Positions 1-8,476 are shown, counted from the stretch's first letter. The stretch is 14,167 nt of DNA from Alphaproteobacteria bacterium (GCA_027485005.1 JAIXRX010000149.1:1-14167), one strand, 5' to 3'. Program-made: numbers and translations. The notes: a model not told the origin generated them from the sequence alone.

Positions 1-18
1 AACAACAACGCCTTCTAA
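1..18 (+). CDS. 3' end of an upstream gene, probably virB3 (partial)
   Basis: The first 18 bases read in frame 1 as N-N-N-A-F followed by TAA. The call rests mainly on context: virB3, a short inner-membrane protein of about 95 residues, directly precedes virB4 in almost all P-type T4SS operons, and rickettsial VirB3 proteins have Asn-rich, aromatic C termini. The other two forward frames also reach stops before the virB4 start (at 33-35 and 53-55), so the frame is not proven. Too little is present to identify the product from sequence. Confidence 0.35.
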   Translation, partial: NNNAF

Positions 19-30
19 TCAGAAAAGGCG
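9..30 (+). other. Small hairpin between the upstream gene and virB4
   Basis: The arms CGCCTT (9-14) and AAGGCG (25-30) are perfect complements. Two further pairs (CT 15-16 with AG 21-22) close an AATC loop, with an AA bulge. No T-run follows, so it does not look like an intrinsic terminator. It sits just upstream of the virB4 ribosome binding site and contains the probable virB3 stop codon. It could be an mRNA processing or stability element, or chance. Confidence 0.3.
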
Positions 31-58
31 AATAACATTATTCAAGGAGGTTTGAGCC

Positions 59-2476
59 ATGGCAAATACGCTACGTCAATGGTTTGAAGCCACCGCCGAA
101 GTTGATAGCTTTCGTGACGTTTCCGAAACCGACTTCATTCCCTATACCTGCCATTACGACCCACACACTTTAATAACCAAAAACGGGGAAGTATTGCAGT
201 GCATTAAAATTACTGGTTTTACCTTCGAATCCATCACCCAAGACGTCGCCGATCTGCGAACGATGATTCGTGCGGCGCTACAAAATGCCATTCAAGATAC
301 CAATTACGCGGTGTGGATTCACACCATTCGCCGCGCCACATCACTCGCGCTTCACGCCGAATATAAAGAAACTTTTCCTCGCCTGCTGAATGATGCATGG
401 AACCAGCATAATGACTGGGAGCATCAATATGTTAACGAGGTGTACATCACCATTCTGCATCAAGGCGAAACCGCCTATCTCACTGATTTTTCTCATCTAT
501 TGCGCGCGCTCATACCACCACTGGAAATTCGTGCTAACGACCGTTACCTTCAAAAAACCGTGCGTGAACTGAATGAGACCATGGGGCGCATGATGAGTGT
601 GTTGGGCCAGTTTGGCGCCAAGCGTTTAGGCATTAAACAATGCGAAGACGGCACAATGCTCTCGGAACCCATGCGTTTCTTAGACAAACTGATTACACTC
701 ACCGAGCATGACATGCCGTTGCCTGAGCGCGGAATAGATGACGTGCTGGCAGATGATGTGAGTATTTCCTTTGGCAGTAATGCACTGGAGGTTCGCAACT
801 ATCGTTCGCAAGATCGTCACTTTGCAGCCATGCTTACCCTTAAAGAATATCGCGAATTGCCGATCGATGGCTTGGGGCGGTTATTGCAAATGCCCTGCGA
901 ATTTATCATCAGCCAGTGTTTTGACTTTATTAATCATACCGAAGCAGTTGAAAAATTTGCAGATCAAGCGAAAATCTTTGCACTCGGCAATGAAACAGAG
1001 CTGCCCGAATTGATTGGCCTGAACGATATTATCGAAAGTGACCGTGGTCATCCCACCGATTTTGGCGAACATCAAATTACCTTAATGATGGTGGGAGAAA
1101 CATTGGCTGAGGTCGAAAAAAATGTGCGACTCTGCGTCAAGGAAATGGGGCGCATTGGCATGATGCTGCTGCGCGAAGATTTAGTGCTTGAGGAATGTTA
1201 TTGGGCACAATTGCCAGGGAACTTTCCGTTCCTACGCCGTCGCAAATCTATTAATACTGCCCGCTTGGGCGGCTTTGGCCTGCTCAATAATCTGCCTGCA
1301 GGTAGCGCCCAAAACAGTCATTGGGGAGCTGCAAGCTCATTGTTTTCTACCGCCGCAGGCACGCCATATTTCTTCAACTTCCATATTGGCACCAACGGCC
1401 ACACCATGCTGATTGGACCATATGGAACCGGGAAAACCGTACTAACTAATTTTCTAGTGACGCAGGCGCGCAAATATCATCCACAATTATTTTATTTTGA
1501 CCATGAGCGCGCGTCCGAGATCATGATTAATGCGCTGGACGGCCAATATATACGCTTTATGGAGCTGGATGAATTGGAGCGCCCACGCTGGCCAAAAATG
1601 AACCCGCTACAAATGGATGATACGCCCGGCAATCGCAGTTTTTTATTAGTATGGCTGGAAAGTTTATTGTTTGATGTGGGAACGGGTTTAGCCGACAAAA
1701 AGCAGCAGATTTGGGCGATTTTCACCCAAGCGATTGACCATGTTTATATGCTACCAAAAACAGAGCGTTCCTTGCAGGCTCTTGGGGAATGGGTGCGTGC
1801 CCATGATGAGCGCTTAGGGGTTTACTTGGCCCGCTGGTATGGGGACGGTGAGTATGGCTATGTATTTGGCGCATTAGAGGATGGTTTAAATCTCGATGGC
1901 GATGTTCACGGCTTTAATATGTCTGCGGTTCGTCGCGATAAAAAATTGCTTCTCCCTGTGATGGCCTATGTGTTGCACCGCGTCATGCTGCGTCTGGATG
2001 GACGCCCTAGCATGATTGTGCTCGACGAGGCATGGCAGCTGCTTGATAATCCTGTGTTCGCGTCTCGCTTAGGTGGGTGGTTTGAAAAATTACGCGCCTC
2101 TAATTGCATGGCTATTCTCACCACGGAGCATGTGCAAGAGGCGAGTGAGAGTCAATTAAACCCAACCATTATGGAGCATATTGCTACGCAAATTTATCTT
2201 CCTAATGAGCGCGCAGATGAAGCCTACTGCGATGTTTTTGGTTTGACGGAGCGCGAGCTGATGTATGTGCAAGCCATGGAAACACGCCATCGTCATTTTC
2301 TGCTGAAACGCGGCGAAGAATCAATTGTGGCCGAACTGGATATGTCCCGCCTAGTAAATTATATGCATGTTTTAAGTGCCAATGCCGAGGGGTTGGAACG
2401 CATGAAAAAAGCGCGTCAGGAGCGTGGACCTAAAGCCGACCAGTGGTTGAGTGATTTTATCAAGGAGATGGTATGA
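59..2476 (+). CDS. virB4: VirB4 family T4SS ATPase
   Basis: This is the large cytoplasmic/inner-membrane ATPase that powers T4SS assembly and substrate transfer. It has 805 residues, the usual length for VirB4. The N-terminal half is CagE/TrbE/VirB-like and includes the family signature AQLPGNFPF at residues 383-391. The C-terminal half is a RecA/HerA-like ATPase with Walker A GPYGTGKT at 453-460 and Walker B MIVLDEAW at 652-659, where D656 and E657 are the metal-binding and catalytic acids. A TTEH-type motif and a conserved helical tail follow. The ATG start is set by a strong Shine-Dalgarno AAGGAGG at 44-50, eight bases upstream. The stop overlaps the virB6 start by four bases (ATGA), implying translational coupling. 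VirB4 works with VirB11 and VirD4, both encoded downstream. All motifs are intact, so it should be functional. Confidence 0.97.
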   Translation: MANTLRQWFEATAEVDSFRDVSETDFIPYTCHYDPHTLITKNGEVLQCIKITGFTFESITQDVADLRTMIRAALQNAIQDTNYAVWIHTIRRATSLALHAEYKETFPRLLNDAWNQHNDWEHQYVNEVYITILHQGETAYLTDFSHLLRALIPPLEIRANDRYLQKTVRELNETMGRMMSVLGQFGAKRLGIKQCEDGTMLSEPMRFLDKLITLTEHDMPLPERGIDDVLADDVSISFGSNALEVRNYRSQDRHFAAMLTLKEYRELPIDGLGRLLQMPCEFIISQCFDFINHTEAVEKFADQAKIFALGNETELPELIGLNDIIESDRGHPTDFGEHQITLMMVGETLAEVEKNVRLCVKEMGRIGMMLLREDLVLEECYWAQLPGNFPFLRRRKSINTARLGGFGLLNNLPAGSAQNSHWGAASSLFSTAAGTPYFFNFHIGTNGHTMLIGPYGTGKTVLTNFLVTQARKYHPQLFYFDHERASEIMINALDGQYIRFMELDELERPRWPKMNPLQMDDTPGNRSFLLVWLESLLFDVGTGLADKKQQIWAIFTQAIDHVYMLPKTERSLQALGEWVRAHDERLGVYLARWYGDGEYGYVFGALEDGLNLDGDVHGFNMSAVRRDKKLLLPVMAYVLHRVMLRLDGRPSMIVLDEAWQLLDNPVFASRLGGWFEKLRASNCMAILTTEHVQEASESQLNPTIMEHIATQIYLPNERADEAYCDVFGLTERELMYVQAMETRHRHFLLKRGEESIVAELDMSRLVNYMHVLSANAEGLERMKKARQERGPKADQWLSDFIKEMV

Positions 2477-4440
2477 GTTATAAGTGGTGGCCATTTTTTG
2501 CCCTACTTTTAACGCTTGGTTTTGTGCTGTCATCCTCCTCTGCCTTTGCGCAAGACGCACGTCAGATTGTTCTTCCAAGTACGGGCTTTAGCTGTGCTGC
2601 CGGCGCGACCTCACCACCCATCACCGCTGAATCGAGTGGCGGTCTTATCATGAGCGTCATTTCGATTTTTCAGCAAAGCCTGTTTAAACTCATGGGCAAA
2701 ATGTATTGCGCCTTCAGTAAAGACATGGAGCCTATCATTTCTGGCTTGGCCGTCATCGCTGTTATTGTTTTCGCCCTTTCTTTTTTGGGAGGGCTCACAC
2801 GATTTAGTGCGGGAGAAGCCGCTAAAATTATTTTCAAAATTGGACTCATCTGGCTTTGCGCTGTCAATATCGACACCGCTATGGGGATTACCTACAAATT
2901 CTTTTTAAGCATCATACAAGACGGCACGAGCATGGCCTTTGGATCGGGTGATTCAGCAGCGCTTGGGGCAAAAATGAGCAATGCGATTGAGGGAAGTGGC
3001 GCGCCATCCGGCACGTCCTGCAAAGCTGGATATGCATTTATCTTTTTCTTCGCGCTACTTTTTCTTCCTTTTTTAATCATGCCATTGATTCTTTTTATGT
3101 TTGCGTTTGGCATGCTTTTTATCCGCATTATTTCAAATTATTTAGTAGCACTGACAGTACTTGCCATGCTGATGGGGATGTCGCCTTTCTTTATTGCTTT
3201 TGCGATGTTTAGAAGCACCAAACAGGTCTTTGATAGCTGGCTGAACAATATGGGATCTTACGCCATGCAGGGCTTAATTGTGATGGCATTTATTGCTTTT
3301 ATTTCACACATCGATTTTTTGCGTCCAATTTCACAACTTGCGAACAACATGAAGCCTAGCCTTTTTGGGCTAGACTTTTCTGGCCTACAACTTTTTGGCT
3401 TTAAAATATGCACTATTTGCAAGGGATTTGATTATGATGCTATGGGTAATGTCACTTGCGATGGTTCGGGCGAGGGAGTTTCTCTTTTTGCGATGCTGAC
3501 GATGGGCAAGCTCTATGTTTACGTCACCATTCATTTTATCGGGCTCATTATTCTCATGAAGCTACTGCAAAGCGCAGTGGACTACATTCCCGCCATGGCA
3601 CAAACGCTTGGTGGTTCTGGCTTGGCGATTGCCTTTGCTGCCGACCCAGGTGGCTCAAGCAAAGGCATTCGTAGCGGAGGCATGGTTAGCCTTCCTGGTT
3701 TTGATATTCGTGAAATTAAAGCCTCAACAGGACAAATTAGCGTTATCGGCAATCGCGCGAATAACTTTATGACAGGGTTTCGCTGGGCCGCGGATCCCTA
3801 TTTCCACCGCCGTGAAAAAGCAATGGTACGCAAAGAAGCAGATGCAGACTATTATCGCCGCCGTGGACTGTTTGATTTACCGACCTTCACAGAAATTCCT
3901 GGCACCATTGTCAATACTGCCAAATTTGGCTTTGGCCTTGCGACGTTGAAAAAAGATGCCTGGAAAGATCTGGCCAAAGGCGTTACGGGTCGACCAATAA
4001 CCGCTGCGACCGATCATATGGGCATCACCGGAAAATCAAATTTTGGAGCCGCACTTAAAGAAGGGTGGAAATTCGCACAATTGCGCGGCAATGCTGAAAA
4101 TGATGTTTTCAGTTATGCACAGCACAGTATGTTCCGTACGGCAGAAAACAGAGCGGCCGCAAAAAAATTGGTGGAGGCGCATGGCCATTTTGACATTATG
4201 CAACAATATTACCGCACCTCTTCACAAATGTATGGCTTCGGAAAAATGGATGATTTTGATCTTGATAAATCTTATCATGAATACACCAATGCCGAGAGAG
4301 ACCTAATGGCGCGCAATGAAGAATATTACCGCACACAAGGTAAGCAAGGCGTTGAGTCTTTACAAAGCAATCAAAAGTCGTGGTGGATGGAAGATGATGA
4401 AAAGAAGCAACAGTTCTGGACATCCATGATGGGCTATTAA
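2473..4440 (+). CDS. virB6: VirB6/TrbL family polytopic inner-membrane T4SS protein
   Basis: VirB6 forms part of the inner-membrane platform of the T4SS and contacts substrate during passage. This protein has 655 residues, about twice the Agrobacterium VirB6 length and closer to the extended rickettsial forms. A signal-peptide-like N terminus ends in AFA-QD around residue 26. Hydrophobic segments lie near 87-105, 117-133, 186-217, 222-246, 265-280 and 346-364. A probable periplasmic loop (about 281-340) contains C313-x-x-C316 and C329. After residue 390 the protein is hydrophilic for about 265 residues, rich in charged and aromatic positions, with no domain I recognise. The start overlaps the virB4 stop by ATGA, with AAGGAG at 2462-2467 as ribosome binding site. 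Only one virB6 copy is present, whereas Rickettsiales often carry several in tandem. Confidence 0.9.
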   Translation: MSYKWWPFFALLLTLGFVLSSSSAFAQDARQIVLPSTGFSCAAGATSPPITAESSGGLIMSVISIFQQSLFKLMGKMYCAFSKDMEPIISGLAVIAVIVFALSFLGGLTRFSAGEAAKIIFKIGLIWLCAVNIDTAMGITYKFFLSIIQDGTSMAFGSGDSAALGAKMSNAIEGSGAPSGTSCKAGYAFIFFFALLFLPFLIMPLILFMFAFGMLFIRIISNYLVALTVLAMLMGMSPFFIAFAMFRSTKQVFDSWLNNMGSYAMQGLIVMAFIAFISHIDFLRPISQLANNMKPSLFGLDFSGLQLFGFKICTICKGFDYDAMGNVTCDGSGEGVSLFAMLTMGKLYVYVTIHFIGLIILMKLLQSAVDYIPAMAQTLGGSGLAIAFAADPGGSSKGIRSGGMVSLPGFDIREIKASTGQISVIGNRANNFMTGFRWAADPYFHRREKAMVRKEADADYYRRRGLFDLPTFTEIPGTIVNTAKFGFGLATLKKDAWKDLAKGVTGRPITAATDHMGITGKSNFGAALKEGWKFAQLRGNAENDVFSYAQHSMFRTAENRAAAKKLVEAHGHFDIMQQYYRTSSQMYGFGKMDDFDLDKSYHEYTNAERDLMARNEEYYRTQGKQGVESLQSNQKSWWMEDDEKKQQFWTSMMGY

Positions 4441-4450
4441 AAAACTATCC

Positions 4451-4477
4451 ACACAAGCGCGCTCTTTGCTTGTGTTT
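4451..4477 (+). terminator. Terminator-like hairpin after virB6
   Basis: Arms ACACAAGC (4451-4458) and GCTTGTGT (4468-4475) pair perfectly around a 9-base loop, ten bases after the virB6 stop. The following T-run is short (4475-4477), so termination may be weak or partial. Its position between virB6 and a separate promoter for virB8 suggests an operon boundary or attenuator. Confidence 0.5.
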
Positions 4478-4490
4478 CACGACACTATGG

Positions 4491-4514
4491 GTTAACCACA
4501 ATATGTGGTATAAC
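4491..4514 (+). promoter_or_regulatory. Extended -10 promoter with overlapping dyad, upstream of virB8
   Basis: TGG-TATAAC at 4506-4514 fits an extended -10 element (TGn-TATAAT with one mismatch). No convincing -35 box lies 16-18 bases upstream. The same bases form the right half of a hyphenated palindrome: GTTA+ACCACA (4491-4500), spacer ATA, TGTGGT (4504-4509), one unpaired A, then TAAC (4511-4514). A dyad lying on a -10 element is typical of a repressor operator, although as RNA it could also form a hairpin. Transcription would begin near 4521, giving a leader of about 26 bases before virB8. That such a promoter drives the virB8-virD4 block is inference. Confidence 0.5.
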
Positions 4515-4546
4515 TACTGCTAAGGACTACTTAAATATAGAAAATT

Positions 4547-5272
4547 ATGGGTTTATTGGGAAGCAAGCACACAGCGGAAAACGCCGTCGTTCAACATACC
4601 AAAAATTGGTATAGTGACCGACACCAGACGGTTGTCATCCAGCGCAACATCCTTTTTTTGGTGTCGCTGGTGTGCCTCATCAGCAGCTTTATTGCCATTT
4701 TTCTTGTTTATTTAAAAATCCCTCTGGTCACCATCGAGCCTTTTGTTATTGAAATTGATAAGCGCTCTGGAGTGACACAAGTGGTCGCACCTTTCCAACC
4801 ACGTGATGCACTTCAAAGCAAATCCATCAACGAGTATTTTATTGTGCAATATCTTCGTGCGCGTGAAACCGTTAATGTGGGAAGTCTTTCCCAAAATGCC
4901 TCTCTTGTTCGATTAATGTCTGATCCCAACCGTGTGTATCCGCGCTACCTCGCCAGCATTAATCCTGGCGACCCCGAATCTTTGGTCGCCCAGTTCACTG
5001 CAGGCGCAAAACGTGATATCAAAATTAAATCGATTGGCTATCTCAAAGAACCCGTACCATCCACTCAACCTGATGCTGTAAATTCTTGGCAGGTGCAGGT
5101 TCGCTTTGTAACAGATGAGGGAGGTGACAATCCTGCCACTGCGAGCAAACATTTTGTTGCCTATATCACGTTTGAGTATAAGGCGCTTAACTTAGGTGTG
5201 GATGAGCGTTACTTTAATCCACTTGGTTTTTATGTCACTGATTATACCGTGTCTGAGGAGTCCCGCCAATGA
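4547..5272 (+). CDS. virB8: VirB8 family T4SS inner-membrane assembly factor
   Basis: VirB8 is a bitopic inner-membrane protein whose periplasmic NTF2-like domain nucleates T4SS assembly and contacts VirB9 and VirB10. This one has 241 residues, the normal length. A cytoplasmic tail (1-34) is followed by one membrane helix at about 35-57, then the periplasmic domain. Family landmarks are the QYLRARE helix (101-107) and the NPLGFYV strand (224-230) near the C terminus. The ATG at 4547 is preceded in frame by a TAG at 4538, so translation cannot start upstream except from a rare ATT. No Shine-Dalgarno lies at normal distance; the nearest, AAGGA at 4522-4526, is 20 bases away. The gene ends in an ATGA overlap with virB9. 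Confidence 0.93.
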   Translation: MGLLGSKHTAENAVVQHTKNWYSDRHQTVVIQRNILFLVSLVCLISSFIAIFLVYLKIPLVTIEPFVIEIDKRSGVTQVVAPFQPRDALQSKSINEYFIVQYLRARETVNVGSLSQNASLVRLMSDPNRVYPRYLASINPGDPESLVAQFTAGAKRDIKIKSIGYLKEPVPSTQPDAVNSWQVQVRFVTDEGGDNPATASKHFVAYITFEYKALNLGVDERYFNPLGFYVTDYTVSEESRQ

Positions 5273-6144
5273 AAACGGGTATCGTCCTACTCTTAGCCTG
5301 CTTGATGCCTTGTTTCTCAGCGGCACAAATGACGCCTGTCACTACCGACAGTCGGATTAAAACATTCGTTTATAATGAGAACGATGTTTATAACTTACTG
5401 ACTTATTATGGCTATCAGTCAAATGTTGAATTCGGCAATGATGAAAAAATTGAAACGGTTTCCATTGGTGATCGTGTGGGGTGGCAGCTTGTGCCAGCGG
5501 GTCGACGCCTCTTTATTCGTGCGCTGTCAGATAATCTGCACACAAACATGACACTTGTGACCAATCAACGTGCTTACCAGTTCGATCTGCGCTCAGCCAA
5601 TCCCGCCAATCTTGCGAAAGAAGAGCTGGTCTATGTGGCACGTTTCTTTTATCCTGATGACAAAAAAAATAGTCGCCCAGCAGCACAATCCCCTGTTCCC
5701 AATCCATCGGCGCTTGCAGCGCCTATTGCATCGGCTGTTGCAGCAGCTCCCAATCCTGCCATCAGTGTTGCGCCTGTCGCCCCTCTAACAATAGCAAAGG
5801 ATACGGCAGCGCCAGCCGTCCAACAACCTCCTGTTGCACCTGCTAAAGCGGCAAATTCCACCCCAGCTCCTAGCGCAAACTATAATTACAACTATACCTA
5901 CACGGGTAGCGGTTATCTCGTGCCCATGGGCATGTTTGATGATGGCCGCTACACTTACTTCCAGTTTGTGCAAGGCGCTGCTATTCCTGAAATATTCGTG
6001 GTGGATGGGGCAGGCAATGCCAGCCCCGCCAATGGGCAAATGCACCAAGGTTACTATGTGATTGGGCGCACTGCTGCACAATTCGTGCTTCGATTAGGCA
6101 ACGATAAGGCCAACCTGTTTAACGAATCATTCGGGAAAAAATAG
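5269..6144 (+). CDS. virB9: VirB9 family outer-membrane complex protein
   Basis: VirB9 builds the periplasmic/outer-membrane ring of the T4SS with VirB7 and VirB10. It has 291 residues. The N terminus is a short export signal, cleaved perhaps near FSAAQ (16-20). The N-terminal beta-rich domain (about 28-128) carries family features: DSRIKTFVYNENDVY, the GD-x3-W element around residues 68-72, and TNM plus RAYQFDL. A Pro/Ala-rich linker of about 65 residues (137-202) separates it from the C-terminal beta-sandwich (about 203-282), with YNYNYTYTG, FDDGRYTYFQF and IFVVD as family hallmarks. AGGAG at 5256-5260 is well placed. C11 follows L-L-A, a lipobox-like arrangement, but the hydrophobic stretch before it is very short, so ordinary signal peptidase I cleavage is more likely. 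Confidence 0.93.
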   Translation: MKTGIVLLLACLMPCFSAAQMTPVTTDSRIKTFVYNENDVYNLLTYYGYQSNVEFGNDEKIETVSIGDRVGWQLVPAGRRLFIRALSDNLHTNMTLVTNQRAYQFDLRSANPANLAKEELVYVARFFYPDDKKNSRPAAQSPVPNPSALAAPIASAVAAAPNPAISVAPVAPLTIAKDTAAPAVQQPPVAPAKAANSTPAPSANYNYNYTYTGSGYLVPMGMFDDGRYTYFQFVQGAAIPEIFVVDGAGNASPANGQMHQGYYVIGRTAAQFVLRLGNDKANLFNESFGKK

Positions 6145-6146
6145 TC

Positions 6147-7448
6147 ATGGCAGACGAACAAGATCTTCCTCCTGCTGGGCAAAATCCTACTGACGGTAAT
6201 TACGCGTCAGAAGGCTATACAACAGATAGTGATCGTCAATATTATACGGATGCGCCTTCCTTACAAGAAGAGGCCCCTGCCGTTTCTGGGGCACAAAACA
6301 AACGATTTATCATCATCATCATTGGTATCATTACGGTCGCATTTGTAGGCTTCATGTTTTTTAGTGGTGGTGAGGAAGTTCCAGAAAACGCTCCGCCGCC
6401 AGAGGAAGAGGTCGTGGCCCCTCCTTCAAGCGAGGCTATTAATATGGCGGCGTCTTCTGCAACAGATGAAATTTTACCTGCACCACAGGTGCCAGAACCT
6501 CCCATCCCGGACGTCACTCAAATGTCTGGAGATATCCCTCCGCCGCCCCCGCCAGTACCTGACATTATAGAGACTCCGCCTGTTCCTCCAATATCGGAGG
6601 CACCCGTGGTAGATCCAGATGCTGCAGCCGCCGAGGCGCTGAAACGTGATCAGCGTAGACGCGCAGGTATGGTTGTTATGGATGGCAAATCTACCGCGAC
6701 AGCCGCCGCTGAATCAGCTGGGTTAGCCCCTGCTACTGCCAGCACTGACCCTAATTTGAATTTTTCCAAGGCGCAACCAACAGACGCGCAGCAAGTGATG
6801 GCGCGTCGTGTAGGTAAAATGGAGAATATGATTGTGCAGGGAAAAATTGTTGAGGCCGTTCTAGAAACCGCGATCAATAGCGATCTGCCCGGCCCTATTC
6901 GTGCCATCTTAAGCCGCGACAGTTATTCAGAATCAGGAAAGAATATTCTTCTGCCTAAAGGTTCACGTCTCATTGGCACCTATAACACTGCTATTCTCGG
7001 CGGCCAACGCCGTATCTATGTGGTGTGGTCACGCGTGATTCGTCCTGATGGCATTGATGTCATGATTGATTCTCCCGGCATCGATCAAATTGGCCGCGCA
7101 GGGGTGGAAGGGGTCGTCGATACTAAAATATTCGAGATTTATTCCAATGCCATTCTCTCAAGCATCCTCACCATCGGCGTTGCTGCTGCTGGCGAAGCCG
7201 CTGTTGGCGGGGAGGTTACCCAAAGCCAAAACGCGATTGGCGGCACGCAAACCACTGGTTCTGCTGGCGCCATGGCCACCCAGCAAGCCGTACAAGATCT
7301 TGGAAATGTTACGAAGCAAGTCGTCACCGGCATCGTTGATATGCGCCCAACGATTATGCTCGATCAAGGCTCACGCGTGAATGTATTTGTTAATAAAGAT
7401 CTCATTTTCCCGCCAGAACTTTTCAAGAATACTCAATTCATCCAATAG
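6147..7448 (+). CDS. virB10: VirB10/TrbI family envelope-spanning T4SS scaffold
   Basis: VirB10 spans both membranes and links the energising ATPases to the outer-membrane pore. It has 433 residues: an acidic cytoplasmic tail (1-51), one Ile-rich membrane helix (about 53-73), a Pro/Glu-rich periplasmic linker (about 77-155, with a run of six prolines at 131-136), and the C-terminal TrbI domain (about 228-422). The TrbI domain shows IVQGKIVEAVLETAI, SDLPGPIRA, LLPKGSRLIGTY and the closing QGSRVNVFVNKDLIFPPE strand region. A hydrophobic, Ala/Gly-rich stretch (about 334-354) followed by a Gly/Gln/Ser/Thr-rich segment matches the antenna that forms the outer-membrane helix barrel. It starts two bases after the virB9 stop with only a weak GGGA ribosome site, so translation is probably coupled. 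Confidence 0.95.
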   Translation: MADEQDLPPAGQNPTDGNYASEGYTTDSDRQYYTDAPSLQEEAPAVSGAQNKRFIIIIIGIITVAFVGFMFFSGGEEVPENAPPPEEEVVAPPSSEAINMAASSATDEILPAPQVPEPPIPDVTQMSGDIPPPPPPVPDIIETPPVPPISEAPVVDPDAAAAEALKRDQRRRAGMVVMDGKSTATAAAESAGLAPATASTDPNLNFSKAQPTDAQQVMARRVGKMENMIVQGKIVEAVLETAINSDLPGPIRAILSRDSYSESGKNILLPKGSRLIGTYNTAILGGQRRIYVVWSRVIRPDGIDVMIDSPGIDQIGRAGVEGVVDTKIFEIYSNAILSSILTIGVAAAGEAAVGGEVTQSQNAIGGTQTTGSAGAMATQQAVQDLGNVTKQVVTGIVDMRPTIMLDQGSRVNVFVNKDLIFPPELFKNTQFIQ

Positions 7449-7455
7449 GTCGCTC

Positions 7456-8439
7456 ATGTCTCTTGCTGCTCTTTCGACCTACCTTGCCCCGCTTCAGAAT
7501 ATCTTTACGCGTGAAGGTGTGAGTGAGGTTTCTATTAATCGCCCTGGGGAAGTGTGGGTGGAGATTCGCGGCGATATGGTGCGCGAAGAAATTCCAGAAC
7601 TTACCCACAATCACCTCATCACCATGGCGCGCTTGATTGCGCAATCCACCTCACAAGCCATCAGTGAAGAGAACCCCCTGCTTTCAGCCACCTTGCCAGA
7701 TGGCTACCGCGTGCAAGTTGTTTTCCCGCCCGCATGCGCAGACCAGAATGTTGCCTATTCCATCCGCAAACCCAGCGTGATGAAATTGGATTTAGATAGC
7801 TATGAAGCGATTGGCGCCTTTCAAGCCACAGTCAGCAAGCGCCCCGTTGATCCTGTCGATGCACAACTGCGTGAATTGCTAGAATCTGGAGCCATTAAAG
7901 ACTTCATCAAACTGGCAGTAAAAGCCAAGAAAAACATCGTGGTCTCAGGCGGAACATCCACTGGTAAAACCACTTTCGTCAATGCTGCACTCAAAGAAAT
8001 TCCCGAAACAGAACGTATTATTACCTGTGAGGATGCGCGCGAGATTCAGCTCGATCACATTCAAAATCGCGTCCATCTGCTGGCTTCCAAAGGTGGGCAA
8101 GGCCGCGCGAAAGTCACCACACAGGATTTAATTGAAGCCTGCTTACGTCTGCGTCCTGATCGTATTATTGTGGGCGAATTACGTGGTGCAGAAGCCTTCA
8201 GCTTTTTACGCGCCGTTAATACTGGCCACCCTGGCTCTGTTTCCACTCTTCATGCGGACACGCCAGAGCTTGCCTTTGAACAGCTGATTCTGATGGTGAT
8301 GCAAGCTGGCCTTGGCCTAACGCGAGAACAGATTCGTGATTATGTGCACAACGTGATTCACGTCATTATTCAGCTCAAGCGCGGTGAAAAAGGCAAACGC
8401 TTTGTGTCAGAGGTTTACTTTGGTGGTGGCAGTCACTAA
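7456..8439 (+). CDS. virB11: VirB11 family hexameric traffic ATPase
   Basis: VirB11 is a peripheral hexameric ATPase that switches the T4SS between assembly and transport. With the ATG at 7456 it has 327 residues starting MSLAALSTYL, matching the family's usual N terminus. An in-frame ATG at 7381 would add 25 residues translated out of frame inside virB10 and is unlikely. Motifs in order: Walker A GGTSTGKT (165-172), Asp box TCEDAREI (190-197), Walker B-type RPDRIIVGELRG (233-244), and His box GHPGSVSTLHA (257-267). The N-terminal domain (about 1-110) includes the conserved DGYRVQVVFPP stretch at 82-92. The gene follows virB10 by seven bases with a weak AGGT ribosome site. Confidence 0.96.
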   Translation: MSLAALSTYLAPLQNIFTREGVSEVSINRPGEVWVEIRGDMVREEIPELTHNHLITMARLIAQSTSQAISEENPLLSATLPDGYRVQVVFPPACADQNVAYSIRKPSVMKLDLDSYEAIGAFQATVSKRPVDPVDAQLRELLESGAIKDFIKLAVKAKKNIVVSGGTSTGKTTFVNAALKEIPETERIITCEDAREIQLDHIQNRVHLLASKGGQGRAKVTTQDLIEACLRLRPDRIIVGELRGAEAFSFLRAVNTGHPGSVSTLHADTPELAFEQLILMVMQAGLGLTREQIRDYVHNVIHVIIQLKRGEKGKRFVSEVYFGGGSH

Positions 8440-8476
8440 GCTGTTGTTTAATTAATCACAGGAGCGCGAGAAACGC

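Noticed and set aside
4503..4523. Six-codon leader peptide (M-W-Y-N-Y-C) before virB8
   Set aside because: It overlaps the predicted -10 element and would lie mostly upstream of the transcription start.
7381..7455. Upstream in-frame ATG that would lengthen VirB11 by 25 residues
   Set aside because: It lies inside virB10, the extra residues do not look like VirB11, and the ATG at 7456 gives the expected N terminus and spacing.
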